Source: Iodidimonas sp. SYSU 1G8 (GTDB taxonomy: Bacteria; Pseudomonadota; Alphaproteobacteria; SMXS01). Taken from it: a stretch of 64,000 nucleotides of DNA. Location: contig NZ_JBBYXJ010000002.1 in NCBI RefSeq assembly GCF_039655775.1, positions 620,001 through 684,000 on the forward strand, written 5' to 3'. The translations under genes and the position numbers were made by a program. Below, piece by piece: positions 38,308-46,666 of the stretch; the stretch's first letter is position 1, and every line of letters starts with the position of its first letter. Under the pieces are notes generated by a model. The model made no database searches. It was not told the origin of the DNA and saw nothing but the letters and a program-made list of their open reading frames with translations.

Positions 38308-38582
38308 GGATCGGTGTCATTGCCGACGCATAACCCGATCCCATTGGTGCCTTGGCCTTCCATGATCGCCTGGTCCTCGGGATCGAGCGGCTCGAAGGCT
38401 TCAGGGGGCAACTTCCAGTGCCTGGCGATGCCGGGAGTCCGAGGCTGTGATTGCGGCAACGGCACCAGCTTGGCCAGTGGCTTGCCGGAGCGTGCGATCA
38501 CGATCTCTTCGCCGGCGGCGGCCCGCGCCACCAGATCGGAGAGATGAGCCTTCGCGTCGGCGATGTTGACCGGCTTGTTCAT
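38304..38582 (-). CDS. Phd/YefM-family antitoxin
   Basis: The 92-residue protein starts MNKPVNIADAKAHLSDLVARAAAGEEIVIARSGKPLAKLVPL, here described in pieces: a DNA-binding N-terminal alpha/beta domain with the typical AGEEIVIARSGKP turn. A proline-rich toxin-binding tail (PPEAFEPLDPEDQAIMEGQG) follows. It would neutralise the adjacent VapC toxin and autoregulate the pair. About 13 residues after EGQG are an unusual extension. The start 38582 is at the conserved first residue. Its stop overlaps the toxin GTG by 4 bases. Confidence 0.88.
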   Translation of the reverse strand: MNKPVNIADAKAHLSDLVARAAAGEEIVIARSGKPLAKLVPLPQSQPRTPGIARHWKLPPEAFEPLDPEDQAIMEGQGTNGIGLCVGNDTDP

Positions 38583-38684
38583 CAATGAAATATGGGCTGC
38601 GGTCACCTGTTGGTCAACGCAGTTGGTCATCCTGATCGCGGGCCGCCGGACACCTTTTGGCCGGGGGCACGGTCCGCCGCCGCT

Positions 38685-40256
38685 TTACCCCACCCGCCGA
38701 TCCATTCCTGCCCAATAGGGCTCGCGCAGCTCGCGCTTGAGCAGCTTGCCGATGGTGCTGCGTGGCAGGTCGTCGCGCAGTTCGACGCCGCTCAGGCGCT
38801 GCAGCTTGCCCAGCTTTTCGTTCGCCCAGAGACGGATTTCCTCGCCGGTTGCCGTCGCGCCCGGCTTCAGGACCACGAGGCCCAGCGGCGTTTCGCCCCA
38901 TTCGTCGCTGGGGATGGAGATCACGGCCGCGTCGTCCACGGCCGGATGCTTCAGCAGCTCCGCCTCCAGGTCGGCGGCATAGATGTTGAAGCCACCGGAG
39001 ATGATCATGTCCTTGGCGCGATCCAGCAGGGTGATGAAGCCGTCCTCGTCCATGCGGCCCATGTCGCCGCTGCGCTGCCAGACGCGCCCGCTAGGATCGG
39101 TCCAACGGCTCTCGGCGGTCTTGTCGGGCTTGTTGTAGTAGCCGGTCATCATGAAGCTGGACCAGCCGATCAACTCGCCGATCTGGCCGCGCGGCACCTC
39201 GTTCATATTCTCGTCGACCACGCGGATCTCGGTGCCTTCGCGGGCATAGCCGACCGTGTGCACCTTGTCGGGATTCTCGTGTGCATTGAAGAAGCAGCCG
39301 ACGCCGCCCTCGGTCATGCCATAGACCTCGGTGAAGCCGCCCGGCCAGGCGGTGATCAGCCAGGTCTTGAACTCGGGGCGCAGCGGCGCCGAGGTGCAGA
39401 ACTTCCACTGGAAGCTGGACAGGTCGTACTTGCCGAAATCCGGGTGATCGTGCAGGCGGTGATACTGCACGGGCACCTGCATGGTGTGGGTCGCGCGCTC
39501 CTTCTCGGCCAGCTTCAGGTAGCTTTCCGTGTCCGAGCGGGGCAGCAGGATGGTGGTGCCGCCCCAGGCCAGCGCCGGCAGCAGCGCGAACAGTGTGGTA
39601 TTCGAGTAGAGCGGCGTCGAGACGATGAGCCGCGTGTCCGGGCTGTATTTGAACGCGTCGCGCGTCGCCCAGTAGGAAATGCGCGTGCGGTGATCGTGCA
39701 GGATGCCCTTGGGCACGCCGGTGGTGCCGGACGAATAGATGATGTTGAAGTCGTCCAGCTTGTCGATGGCGACGCCGGGGTTGGTCTCGGGATACTGGGC
39801 GATCCAGTCCTGGAATCCCGTCCAGCGGTCGTCGGCGAAGTCATAGGCGATGCGGCCGCCGGTCACCAGGGTGTGCAGGCGCGCGTCGATCTGGCCGACG
39901 AGCTCCATGGTTTTCTTCGAGACGAACAGCACCTTGGAGCCGCTGTCGGCGATCATCGCCTCGAGGCTTTCGGCGCTGGCCATGCCCGACAACGGCACGG
40001 CGCAGGCGCCGGCGCGGATGATGCCCCAGAAGGTGAAGAAATATTCTGCCGAGGTGTCGGCCAGCATGGCGACCTTGTCGTTGCGCCCGACGCCCAGCGC
40101 GATCAGCCCGTTGGCGATCCTGTTGATGATCTTGTCGCCTTCGCCCCAGCTGTAGCGGCGGTCATTGAACACCAGCATTTCGGCGTTCGGCCGGGTGCGG
40201 GCGTGATAGTCCATGAGATCGGAGAGATTGGCTTCCCGTTCGAACTGCGTGAGCAT
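38685..40256 (-). CDS. Acyl-CoA synthetase / AMP-dependent ligase
   Basis: The 523-residue ANL-superfamily enzyme has the AMP-binding P-loop YSSGTTGVPKGILHDH, the TE block VYGMTEGG, the GDMGRMDEDGFITLLDRAKD hinge region and the C-terminal catalytic lysine in RSTIGKLLKRELRE. It activates a carboxylic acid as acyl-adenylate and then CoA thioester. It is the last gene of the eight-gene minus-strand operon, so its likely substrate is the acid made by the upstream oxidative enzymes. AGGGGATAG precedes the ATG. Confidence 0.93.
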   Translation of the reverse strand: MLTQFEREANLSDLMDYHARTRPNAEMLVFNDRRYSWGEGDKIINRIANGLIALGVGRNDKVAMLADTSAEYFFTFWGIIRAGACAVPLSGMASAESLEAMIADSGSKVLFVSKKTMELVGQIDARLHTLVTGGRIAYDFADDRWTGFQDWIAQYPETNPGVAIDKLDDFNIIYSSGTTGVPKGILHDHRTRISYWATRDAFKYSPDTRLIVSTPLYSNTTLFALLPALAWGGTTILLPRSDTESYLKLAEKERATHTMQVPVQYHRLHDHPDFGKYDLSSFQWKFCTSAPLRPEFKTWLITAWPGGFTEVYGMTEGGVGCFFNAHENPDKVHTVGYAREGTEIRVVDENMNEVPRGQIGELIGWSSFMMTGYYNKPDKTAESRWTDPSGRVWQRSGDMGRMDEDGFITLLDRAKDMIISGGFNIYAADLEAELLKHPAVDDAAVISIPSDEWGETPLGLVVLKPGATATGEEIRLWANEKLGKLQRLSGVELRDDLPRSTIGKLLKRELREPYWAGMDRRVG

Positions 40257-40310
40257 CGTCTATCCCCTGAGATTTTCTTGTGGCGCAGCGTGCCAGCGGC
40301 ACCGCGCATG

Positions 40311-41477
40311 TCAATATGCGGCGTCCAATATGGCTTTCACCGAGGCTTCGTCGGGCAGCGGGCGCGGGTTGGTGCGGACCCACATGCTGGCGACGCTGCG
40401 GCGGGCGATGCCGTCGAAATCGTCGCGGGTCACGCCTACGTCCCGCAGGGTCTGCGGCAGGCCGAGGCTGGCGATGAAGGCGTGGACCAGGTCGGCGGCG
40501 TCCTCGTCCGGGCGGCCGAAGGCGGCGGAGACGTAGCGCTGGGCCTGTTCGGTCACCGGCTTGTTGTAGCGGAGCACGTGCGGCATCAGGATGCAGGACG
40601 TATAGCCGTGCGGCACCTCCTTCATCCCGCCCAGCACGCCGCCGATACCGTGCGAGGCGCCGTAGGGCGCGCGATCGATGCCGTGTCCGGCGATCCAGGT
40701 GGCCTGCTGGCAGGCAAGGCGCGCGTCCAGATCGTCCGGGTCGGCCTTGGTGCGCGGCAGATTGGCGGCGTACATCTCGATGGCCTGGCGGCAGCAGCCG
40801 GTGATGAACGGATTGGCCTTGATCGAACAGATGCCCTCGATGGCATGGTCGAGACCGCGGATGCCGGTCGAAAGCCACAGCCATTCGGGCGTGTGCCGGG
40901 TCATGGCCGGGTCGAGGATGATGACCTGACCCGCTGAGTTGGTGCCGACGAAGCCGTCCTTGAACTGCTTGCGCAGGTCGGTGACGCCCGCGATGGTGCT
41001 GAACTCGGCGCCTGACAGGGTGGTCGGGACGATGATCTGGCGCACGGTGGAAGGCCGCGATGTCGGCGTGACGTAGCTGCCGTCGGCGTTCACCCGCGTG
41101 TGCCAGGCGTCCATGCCCTCGACGGTACGCACGTCCTCGGCGATGCAGATCTGCACCGTCTTGACCATGTCGATGGCGGTGCCGCCGCCGATGGTGACGA
41201 TCAGGTCGGCACCCGCCGCCCGCACCGCGTCGGCGCATTCCAGCACGGTCTCTCGCGGCGTGTGGGCGATGCAGTCGTCATAGAGGCCGACGACGAGGTC
41301 GCCGAGCGCCGATCGCAGGTCGGCGATGGCCGGTGTTCTCCGGTTCAGCGACTTCGCGGTGACGATGAACAGCCGGGTTTTCCCCAACCGCTCCGCTTCC
41401 GCGCGGATCGCTTCGGCCGCAGGGCGGCCGAAGACGATACGTTCCTGCGGAATGTAGTCGTAGCTGCCCGAAGGCAT
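40311..41477 (-). CDS. Iron-containing alcohol dehydrogenase (maleylacetate-reductase-like)
   Basis: The 388-residue protein belongs to the group III Fe-ADH family. It has the NAD-binding GGGTAIDMVK, a metal Asp in LDPAMTRHTPEWLW and histidines in GLDHAIEG, ASHGIGG and HGYTSCILMPH. Relatives oxidise primary alcohols or reduce maleylacetate. In this operon it may oxidise an alcohol formed by the P450s or reduce an intermediate. The start at 41477 is chosen because it follows the SDR stop by 7 bases; an ATG at 41504 would overlap the SDR by 20 bases. Neither has a strong ribosome site. Confidence 0.88.
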   Translation of the reverse strand: MPSGSYDYIPQERIVFGRPAAEAIRAEAERLGKTRLFIVTAKSLNRRTPAIADLRSALGDLVVGLYDDCIAHTPRETVLECADAVRAAGADLIVTIGGGTAIDMVKTVQICIAEDVRTVEGMDAWHTRVNADGSYVTPTSRPSTVRQIIVPTTLSGAEFSTIAGVTDLRKQFKDGFVGTNSAGQVIILDPAMTRHTPEWLWLSTGIRGLDHAIEGICSIKANPFITGCCRQAIEMYAANLPRTKADPDDLDARLACQQATWIAGHGIDRAPYGASHGIGGVLGGMKEVPHGYTSCILMPHVLRYNKPVTEQAQRYVSAAFGRPDEDAADLVHAFIASLGLPQTLRDVGVTRDDFDGIARRSVASMWVRTNPRPLPDEASVKAILDAAY

Positions 41478-41484
41478 GGGTGGC

Positions 41485-42264
41485 TCAGGAGCCGCCGGTG
41501 ACATAGAGGCACTGGCCGGTGACCCAGCCCGAGGCGGGCGAGGACATGTACAGCACGGCCGCGCCGATATCTTCCGGCGTGCCCCAGCGCTCCAGCGGCA
41601 GCTTCATGTATTCCTTCAGCTCGGCCTCGCGCTCGGGCGTGTGCATCTTCATGGAATCGATGAAGTTCTCGGTCGGAATCGGACCCGGCGCCACGGCGTT
41701 GACGCGGATCTTCGGCGCCAGCTCGCGCGAGAAGGTGGCGGTCAGGCTGTTCACCGCCGACTTGGAGGCGCCATAGGGGCCGTTCTTCAGGTTCGGGCCC
41801 ATGTCCTTGGCCGCGCGCGACGAGATGTTCACGATCGCGCCGCCGTTCTCGCCCATGGCCTTGGCCGCGACGACGCAGCCCGCCCAGACGGCTTTGATGT
41901 TCAGGTCGATCTGCGCCATGAACTGCTCTTCCGAGGTGCGCGTCAGCCAGCGCGGCGTGCCGTCGGGCAGACCACCGGCATTGTTCACCCAGATGTCGAG
42001 TCCGCCCAGTTCGTCCTGGGCGCGCTTGGCCAGGTTTTCCAGGAACTCCATCTTGGTCACGTCCGTCGGCACCGCGATGGCGCGGCGGCCGCGTTCCTGA
42101 ACTTCCTTGACCACCCGGTCCAGCTCGTCCTTGCTGCGCGAGGCGACGGCGATATCCGCGCCGGCCTCGGCGAGCGCCAGGGCGATGCCCCGGCCGATGC
42201 CCTTGCCTGCGCCGGTGATGACGGCGACCTTGCCGTCCAGCTTGAATAGATCGAGAGCACCCAT
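41485..42264 (-). CDS. SDR family oxidoreductase in the eight-gene operon
   Basis: A 259-residue classical SDR with TGAGKGIG, NNAGG, VNISSRA and YGASK. It resembles the tandem SDR pair at 24-26 kb: the blocks DLFKLDGKVAVITG, APKIRVNAVAPGPIPTE and SPASGWVTG correspond to similar blocks there. The three form a local family associated each time with P450 genes. AAAGGAA precedes the ATG, and the iron alcohol dehydrogenase follows directly. It probably acts on an alcohol or keto intermediate. Confidence 0.9.
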   Translation of the reverse strand: MGALDLFKLDGKVAVITGAGKGIGRGIALALAEAGADIAVASRSKDELDRVVKEVQERGRRAIAVPTDVTKMEFLENLAKRAQDELGGLDIWVNNAGGLPDGTPRWLTRTSEEQFMAQIDLNIKAVWAGCVVAAKAMGENGGAIVNISSRAAKDMGPNLKNGPYGASKSAVNSLTATFSRELAPKIRVNAVAPGPIPTENFIDSMKMHTPEREAELKEYMKLPLERWGTPEDIGAAVLYMSSPASGWVTGQCLYVTGGS

Positions 42265-42304
42265 CCCGTTAGTTCCTTTCGTCTTCCCTTGAGAGTGTTT
42301 TGTG

Positions 42305-43336
42305 TCAGGCCGTGGCGGCCGGCAGGCGGATCACCATCTTGCCGCGGTTCTCGCCCCGGTAGAGGCGCTGGAACACGTCGGGGAAATCCCCGACATCGCC
42401 GTCGACGATGTTGTCGCGCAGCACCAGCTTGCCTTCGTTCATCCATTGCGCGATCTGTTTCTGCGCCTCGGCGAACTTGTCGAGATAATCATAGACCACG
42501 AAGCCCTGCATGCGCGCGCGCATGGTGCCCAGCCAGATGTAGTTGCTGGGGCCTTCGATCTTTTCCTGGGTGTATTGCGAGGTCGAGCCGCACATCAGCA
42601 CGGTACCGCGCATGCCGATCCACCGCAGGCTTTCATTGAGGATCGGCCCGCCCACATTGTCGAAAATGGCGTCGATCCGGTCCGGCGCGGCCGCGACCAG
42701 CTGGTCGTACAGGTCACCCTTCTTGTAGTTGATGGCTACGTCGAAGCCGAGTTCCTCGGTCAGCCAGCGCGCCTTGTCGTCGCTGCCGGTGATGCCGATG
42801 ACGCGCGCGCCGAGAATCCGGCCGATCTGGCCGGCGACCGAGCCGACGGCGCCGGCCGCGCCATTGACGACCAGCGTCTTGCCCGGGCCGAGCCGGCATT
42901 CCTCGGTCACGGCGAAATAGGCGGTGAGGCCCGACACGCCCATGCCGCCCAGCCATGAGGGCAGGGGCGCGATGGCGGTATCCACCAGAGACAGGCCCGC
43001 GCCGTCCGACACGGAATAGTTCTGCACGCCCAGGCCGCCGGTAACGTAGTCGCCTTCCTTGAAGGCCGGATTGCGGGACTCGACGATCCGGCCGGCGACC
43101 GTGCCGCGCACGAGGTCGCCCGGCTGGACGCGGAACAGGAAGTCCTTGCTGTCGCGCATGATCAGGCGCAGCGCCGCATCGACGGACAGATACTGGGCCT
43201 CGACCAGCACCTCGCCGTCCTTCGGCTCGGGCACCGGCGCCTCGCGGACCTCGAAATCCTGCGGCCCGGCTTCTCCTTCCGGGAAGCGGGTCATGAAAAG
43301 CTGGCGGTTGCGGGCGGCGTTCGGGCGATCGGACAC
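42305..43336 (-). CDS. MDR-superfamily NADP-dependent oxidoreductase
   Basis: The 343-residue protein is a zinc-free medium-chain reductase of the CurA/leukotriene-B4-dehydrogenase type. It has VPEPKDGEVLVEAQYLSVD, the nucleotide-binding VVNGAAGAVGSVAGQIGRI, and YDNVGG-like DAIFDNVGGPILNESL. Such enzymes reduce the C=C of enones. GTG 43336 is the start, one base after the upstream P450 stop. It is related to the partial MDR gene at 63026. In this operon it may saturate an alpha,beta-unsaturated intermediate. Confidence 0.9.
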   Translation of the reverse strand: MSDRPNAARNRQLFMTRFPEGEAGPQDFEVREAPVPEPKDGEVLVEAQYLSVDAALRLIMRDSKDFLFRVQPGDLVRGTVAGRIVESRNPAFKEGDYVTGGLGVQNYSVSDGAGLSLVDTAIAPLPSWLGGMGVSGLTAYFAVTEECRLGPGKTLVVNGAAGAVGSVAGQIGRILGARVIGITGSDDKARWLTEELGFDVAINYKKGDLYDQLVAAAPDRIDAIFDNVGGPILNESLRWIGMRGTVLMCGSTSQYTQEKIEGPSNYIWLGTMRARMQGFVVYDYLDKFAEAQKQIAQWMNEGKLVLRDNIVDGDVGDFPDVFQRLYRGENRGKMVIRLPAATA

Positions 43337-43337
43337 G

Positions 43338-44582
43338 TCAGGCCTGCTTCTTGTCGAAAGTGATGTGCAGATGCTTCAGCGCGCGGACCATGAAGTTGCC
43401 CTGATGCTGGAAGTCGTTCTTGCCCTCGGCGAACTGGAAGTTCTCCAGCCGCTCGAACAGGATGCGGAAGGCGATGTTCATTTCCTGACGAGTCAGCGGC
43501 GCACCGACGCAGTGATGCTCGGCGGTGCTGAACGCCAGATGCGCGCCGGCGTTCTTGCGGCAGACATCAAGCCGGTCGGGGTCGGCGAACACCTTGGCGT
43601 CGCGGTTCGCCGAACCAAAGCGCATGTTGATCATGGACCCGCGCGGGATCTGGACGCCGCCCAGTTCCGTGTCCTTGACGGCGACGCGGAAGATGCCCTG
43701 GGTCGGGCTTTCGACGCGCAGCACTTCCTCGACGAAATTCTTGATCAGCTTGGGATCTTCCTGCACCAGCCTGTACTGGTCCGGGTTCTGGATCAGCAGC
43801 ATCATGCCCGACGACATGGCGTTGGTCGTGGTCTCGTTGCCGCCGACCAGCAGTTGCTCGGTCATGGACATCATCTCACGCACGGTCAGGTCGCGCTCGC
43901 CGTTGAACTTGCCATGGACCAGATCGCTGATGATCCGGTCATCCCGGTTGACGCGCTTTTCCTCGAACTTCCCGGCCAGATAGTGCTGCAGCTCGACGAT
44001 GTTGCGGGCGCACTCCACCTGACGCTCGGCGTCCATGGTGTGCGCGTGCGGCAGCACCCATTCCTCGGACCAGAATTTCAGCCGGGGCAGGTCTTCGGGC
44101 GGCAGGCCGAGCCGGTCGGCGATAACGTGCATGGGCAAGGGATAGGCGAAATCCATGATGAAATCGCATTCGCCCTTGTCGATGAACTTGTCGATCAGCT
44201 CATTGACCAGCTTGGTGATGAAGGGCTCGCAGGCGTCGATGCGGCTCTTGGTGAAGGAGACGTCGACCAGGCTGCGATACATGTCGTGCAGCGGCGGGTC
44301 CTTGGACAGGATGGCGTCACGCGGCCAGCCTTCCGTCTCGAAGATTTCCGGGATCGCCGGATTGCTCCACAGCGTCTCCTGCGACCAGTCGGTGAGCTGG
44401 TCGGAGAAGGTCTCCCAATCCTTGGCGACCTTGCGGCACAGATCGTAGGTGGTCACCACGTACCAGCCGGTCTCGGGCATCTTGTAGACCGGCGCTTCCT
44501 CGCGCAGGCGCTTGTAGTCGTGGTACGGACACTCGACGCTCTGCGGGTCGAGCAAACGGATATCCAGCGCTTCCTTGTTCAT
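43338..44582 (-). CDS. Cytochrome P450 with altered heme-loop motif
   Basis: The 414-residue P450 has the I-helix GGNETT (248-253), ExxR in EEVLRVESP, and the heme loop AFSTAEHHCVGAPL with Cys358. The canonical F-x-x-G-x-H-x-C-x-G motif has alanine (A354) in place of the first glycine. His356/357 and Cys are retained, so it is probably still active. It lies 2 bases after the preceding P450 gene and 1 base before the MDR reductase gene, implying co-translation. Substrate is unknown, and redox partners are not in the window. Confidence 0.92.
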   Translation of the reverse strand: MNKEALDIRLLDPQSVECPYHDYKRLREEAPVYKMPETGWYVVTTYDLCRKVAKDWETFSDQLTDWSQETLWSNPAIPEIFETEGWPRDAILSKDPPLHDMYRSLVDVSFTKSRIDACEPFITKLVNELIDKFIDKGECDFIMDFAYPLPMHVIADRLGLPPEDLPRLKFWSEEWVLPHAHTMDAERQVECARNIVELQHYLAGKFEEKRVNRDDRIISDLVHGKFNGERDLTVREMMSMTEQLLVGGNETTTNAMSSGMMLLIQNPDQYRLVQEDPKLIKNFVEEVLRVESPTQGIFRVAVKDTELGGVQIPRGSMINMRFGSANRDAKVFADPDRLDVCRKNAGAHLAFSTAEHHCVGAPLTRQEMNIAFRILFERLENFQFAEGKNDFQHQGNFMVRALKHLHITFDKKQA

Positions 44583-44584
44583 GG

Positions 44585-45850
44585 TCAGGCCTTCTCGAAC
44601 GAGATATGCAGGTCTTTCAGCGCGCGCAGCGTGAACCCGGGGATATGCTCCGGGTGCTCATGGCCGGGCTTGAAGCGGATGTTCTTCAGGCGGCCGAACA
44701 GGCTGCGGAACGCGCGGTTCAACTCGATCCGGGCCAGCGGCGCGCCGAGACAGTGATGGATGCCCTGGCTGAACGCCATGTGGCGTCCGGCATTGGGGCG
44801 GTTGATGTCGATCTTGTCCGCGTTGGGGAACATCCGTTCGTCGCGGTTGGCCGCGGCGAAACGCAGATTGACGATCTTGCCCTTGGGAATGGTGAAGCCG
44901 TGGAACTCCACGTCGCGGGTCGTCGCGCGGAACATGCCCTGTGTCGGCGATTCCAGACGCAGCACCTCCTCGACGTAATTCTTGATGGCCGCCGGGTTCT
45001 CCGCCAGGCCGCGTTGCACGTCCGGGTTCTGGACATAGAGCATCATGCCAGACGACAGGGCGTTCGCCGTCGTTTCGTGCCCGCCGACCGCGGCGGTCTC
45101 GGAGAACGAGAGCACTTCCCGGGTCGTCAGTTTCCGCTCGGTACCATCGAGACCTTTGTATGTGGCGTGCACCAGCATGCTCAGCAGACCGTGGTCCGGA
45201 TTGGCGCGCTTCTTTTCCGCCTGGTCGACGAGATAGTGCTGGAACTCGCAGATGATCTCGGTCGCTTCCAGCTTTTCCTTGCGGCCTAGACCCATGGCGA
45301 ACGGCTTTACCCAGGCTTCGGCATAGTGCTTGAGCTTGGGCAGATCTTCCATGGGAAGGCCCAGCATGTTGGTGATGACGGCGGCGGGCAGGGGAAAGCC
45401 GAAATCCGTGACGAATTCGCATTCGCCCCGGTCCACGAAATTATCGATGAGAGCGTCGATGGTCTGCTGGATGAAGGGCTCGAACTCGCGCAGCTTGGCC
45501 GGGAAGAAGAACGGGTCGATCAACTCGCGATAGGTGGTGTGGTTGGGCGGATCGAGCATGAAGGTCGGTTGCCGCTCGAAACCCTTCTCGCGGTAGATGG
45601 CGTTCATTTCCTCGTCGGTCGTGGGCGGCGGCGCATGCGCGGCCAGATCCTCGGAGAACTCCTCGGGGTTGCGCACGATTTCGGCGATGTGGTCGTAGCG
45701 CGTGATCACATACATGCCATTGGTCGGCAGGTGATAGACGCCGATGTCCCGCAGCTGTCGATAGGCATCGTATGGGTTCTCCTGGACTTTGGGGTCCATG
45801 AGGTCGATGTCCGCCGGCGCGATGGCTGGGGTTTCCGCCTGGGTGCTCAA
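44585..45850 (-). CDS. Cytochrome P450
   Basis: A 421-residue class I-type P450 with I-helix GGHETT, ExxR in EEVLRLESP and heme loop AFSQGIHHCLGAPL (Cys367 from the chosen start). I place the start at TTG 45850, which overlaps the preceding TGA as TTGA and has GGTGGAG 9 bases upstream. The ATG at 45868 would overlap the previous gene by 22 bases. It is closely related to the next P450 gene (shared ESPTQG, NAGxHxAF and HHCxGAPL blocks), so the two probably arose by duplication and may act in sequence or as a pair. Confidence 0.92.
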   Translation of the reverse strand: MSTQAETPAIAPADIDLMDPKVQENPYDAYRQLRDIGVYHLPTNGMYVITRYDHIAEIVRNPEEFSEDLAAHAPPPTTDEEMNAIYREKGFERQPTFMLDPPNHTTYRELIDPFFFPAKLREFEPFIQQTIDALIDNFVDRGECEFVTDFGFPLPAAVITNMLGLPMEDLPKLKHYAEAWVKPFAMGLGRKEKLEATEIICEFQHYLVDQAEKKRANPDHGLLSMLVHATYKGLDGTERKLTTREVLSFSETAAVGGHETTANALSSGMMLYVQNPDVQRGLAENPAAIKNYVEEVLRLESPTQGMFRATTRDVEFHGFTIPKGKIVNLRFAAANRDERMFPNADKIDINRPNAGRHMAFSQGIHHCLGAPLARIELNRAFRSLFGRLKNIRFKPGHEHPEHIPGFTLRALKDLHISFEKA

Positions 45851-46245
45851 CGCAGCTTGCTCCACCATTTCTGCATGACCACGCCGTGGTCCTTGGAATA
45901 GCGCTTGGCGAGTTCACTGGCGTCGTCGGGCAAATCCTGGTGCTCGGTCGGCGGCAACTCGTTGGCGCCCTGGACTGGATCGATCCATTCCAGCTTGTTG
46001 CTCTCCAGCAAGGAACCGAAGTCCGGCGCCTCATGATGGTCGCTGGTCTGATGAACCATGAATGACCGGTAGTCCTTGAACGACAGCAGGCAGTAGTAGT
46101 GGCCGGGCTTTTGCGAGCGGAAGTACTCGTAGCGCAGCACGTCCTTTTCCAGCCTGTGCGTCTGTTCCCAGATCTGCCGGGCGACCGTTTCGAACTCGGC
46201 TTCCTTGCCGTCGAAGATCTTCAGATGGGCGATGAAGGTTGCCAT
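45847..46245 (-). CDS. ABM-fold (antibiotic biosynthesis monooxygenase-like) protein, copy 2
   Basis: The 132-residue protein has an ABM/dimeric alpha-beta barrel domain: MATFIAHLKIFDGKEAEFETVARQIW, then RYEYFRSQKPGHYYCLLSFKDYRSFMVHQTSDHHE. A roughly 45-residue C-terminal tail ends KRYSKDHGVVMQKWWSKLR. ABM proteins can be cofactor-free monooxygenases or simple binding proteins. It follows its tandem paralogue by 13 bases and overlaps the P450 start by 4 bases. GGGGAGAG precedes the ATG. Confidence 0.8.
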   Translation of the reverse strand: MATFIAHLKIFDGKEAEFETVARQIWEQTHRLEKDVLRYEYFRSQKPGHYYCLLSFKDYRSFMVHQTSDHHEAPDFGSLLESNKLEWIDPVQGANELPPTEHQDLPDDASELAKRYSKDHGVVMQKWWSKLR

Positions 46246-46258
46246 GAGCGTCTCTCCC

Positions 46259-46666
46259 CTAATTCCGCAGCGCCGACCACCAGTCGGCCATGCGGATCGC
46301 ATAGCTCTTGGCGTATTTCTGGACCAGTTCGCTGGCGCCGGGCGGGGCGTCCTGCGGCTCGTTCTGGGCGAGGGCGTTCGCGCCCTTCACGGCGTCGACC
46401 CACTCGATCTCGATGTTCTGGACCAGATCGCCAAACTCGGCGCCAAAATCCTCGTGGGCATCGCTGGACTGGTGCACCAGAAAGGCCTGGAAATCCTTGA
46501 ACGACAAAAATCCGTAATACGAACCTTCCTTTTCGCCACGGAAGAACTCGTAACGTGTCGTCCCCGGCTCTGTCGCGTGGGTCGTGCGCCACAGCGAGCT
46601 CTGCAATTCCTCGAACCGGGCTTCCCTGCCCGGTTTGATCTGGATGTGGGCGAGGATTGTCGCCAT
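46259..46666 (-). CDS. ABM-fold (antibiotic biosynthesis monooxygenase-like) protein, copy 1
   Basis: This 135-residue first gene of the eight-gene operon shares its whole layout with the next: MATILAHIQIKPGREARFEEL, RYEFFRGEKEGSYYGFLSFKDFQAFLVHQSSDAHED and a tail with KYAKSYAIRMADWWSALR. The conserved SFKD-F-V/LHQ-SD block and the terminal WW are distinctive. Function may be oxygenation without cofactor, or binding of a P450 substrate or product; only position supports this. GGGGAAG precedes the ATG. Confidence 0.8.
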   Translation of the reverse strand: MATILAHIQIKPGREARFEELQSSLWRTTHATEPGTTRYEFFRGEKEGSYYGFLSFKDFQAFLVHQSSDAHEDFGAEFGDLVQNIEIEWVDAVKGANALAQNEPQDAPPGASELVQKYAKSYAIRMADWWSALRN

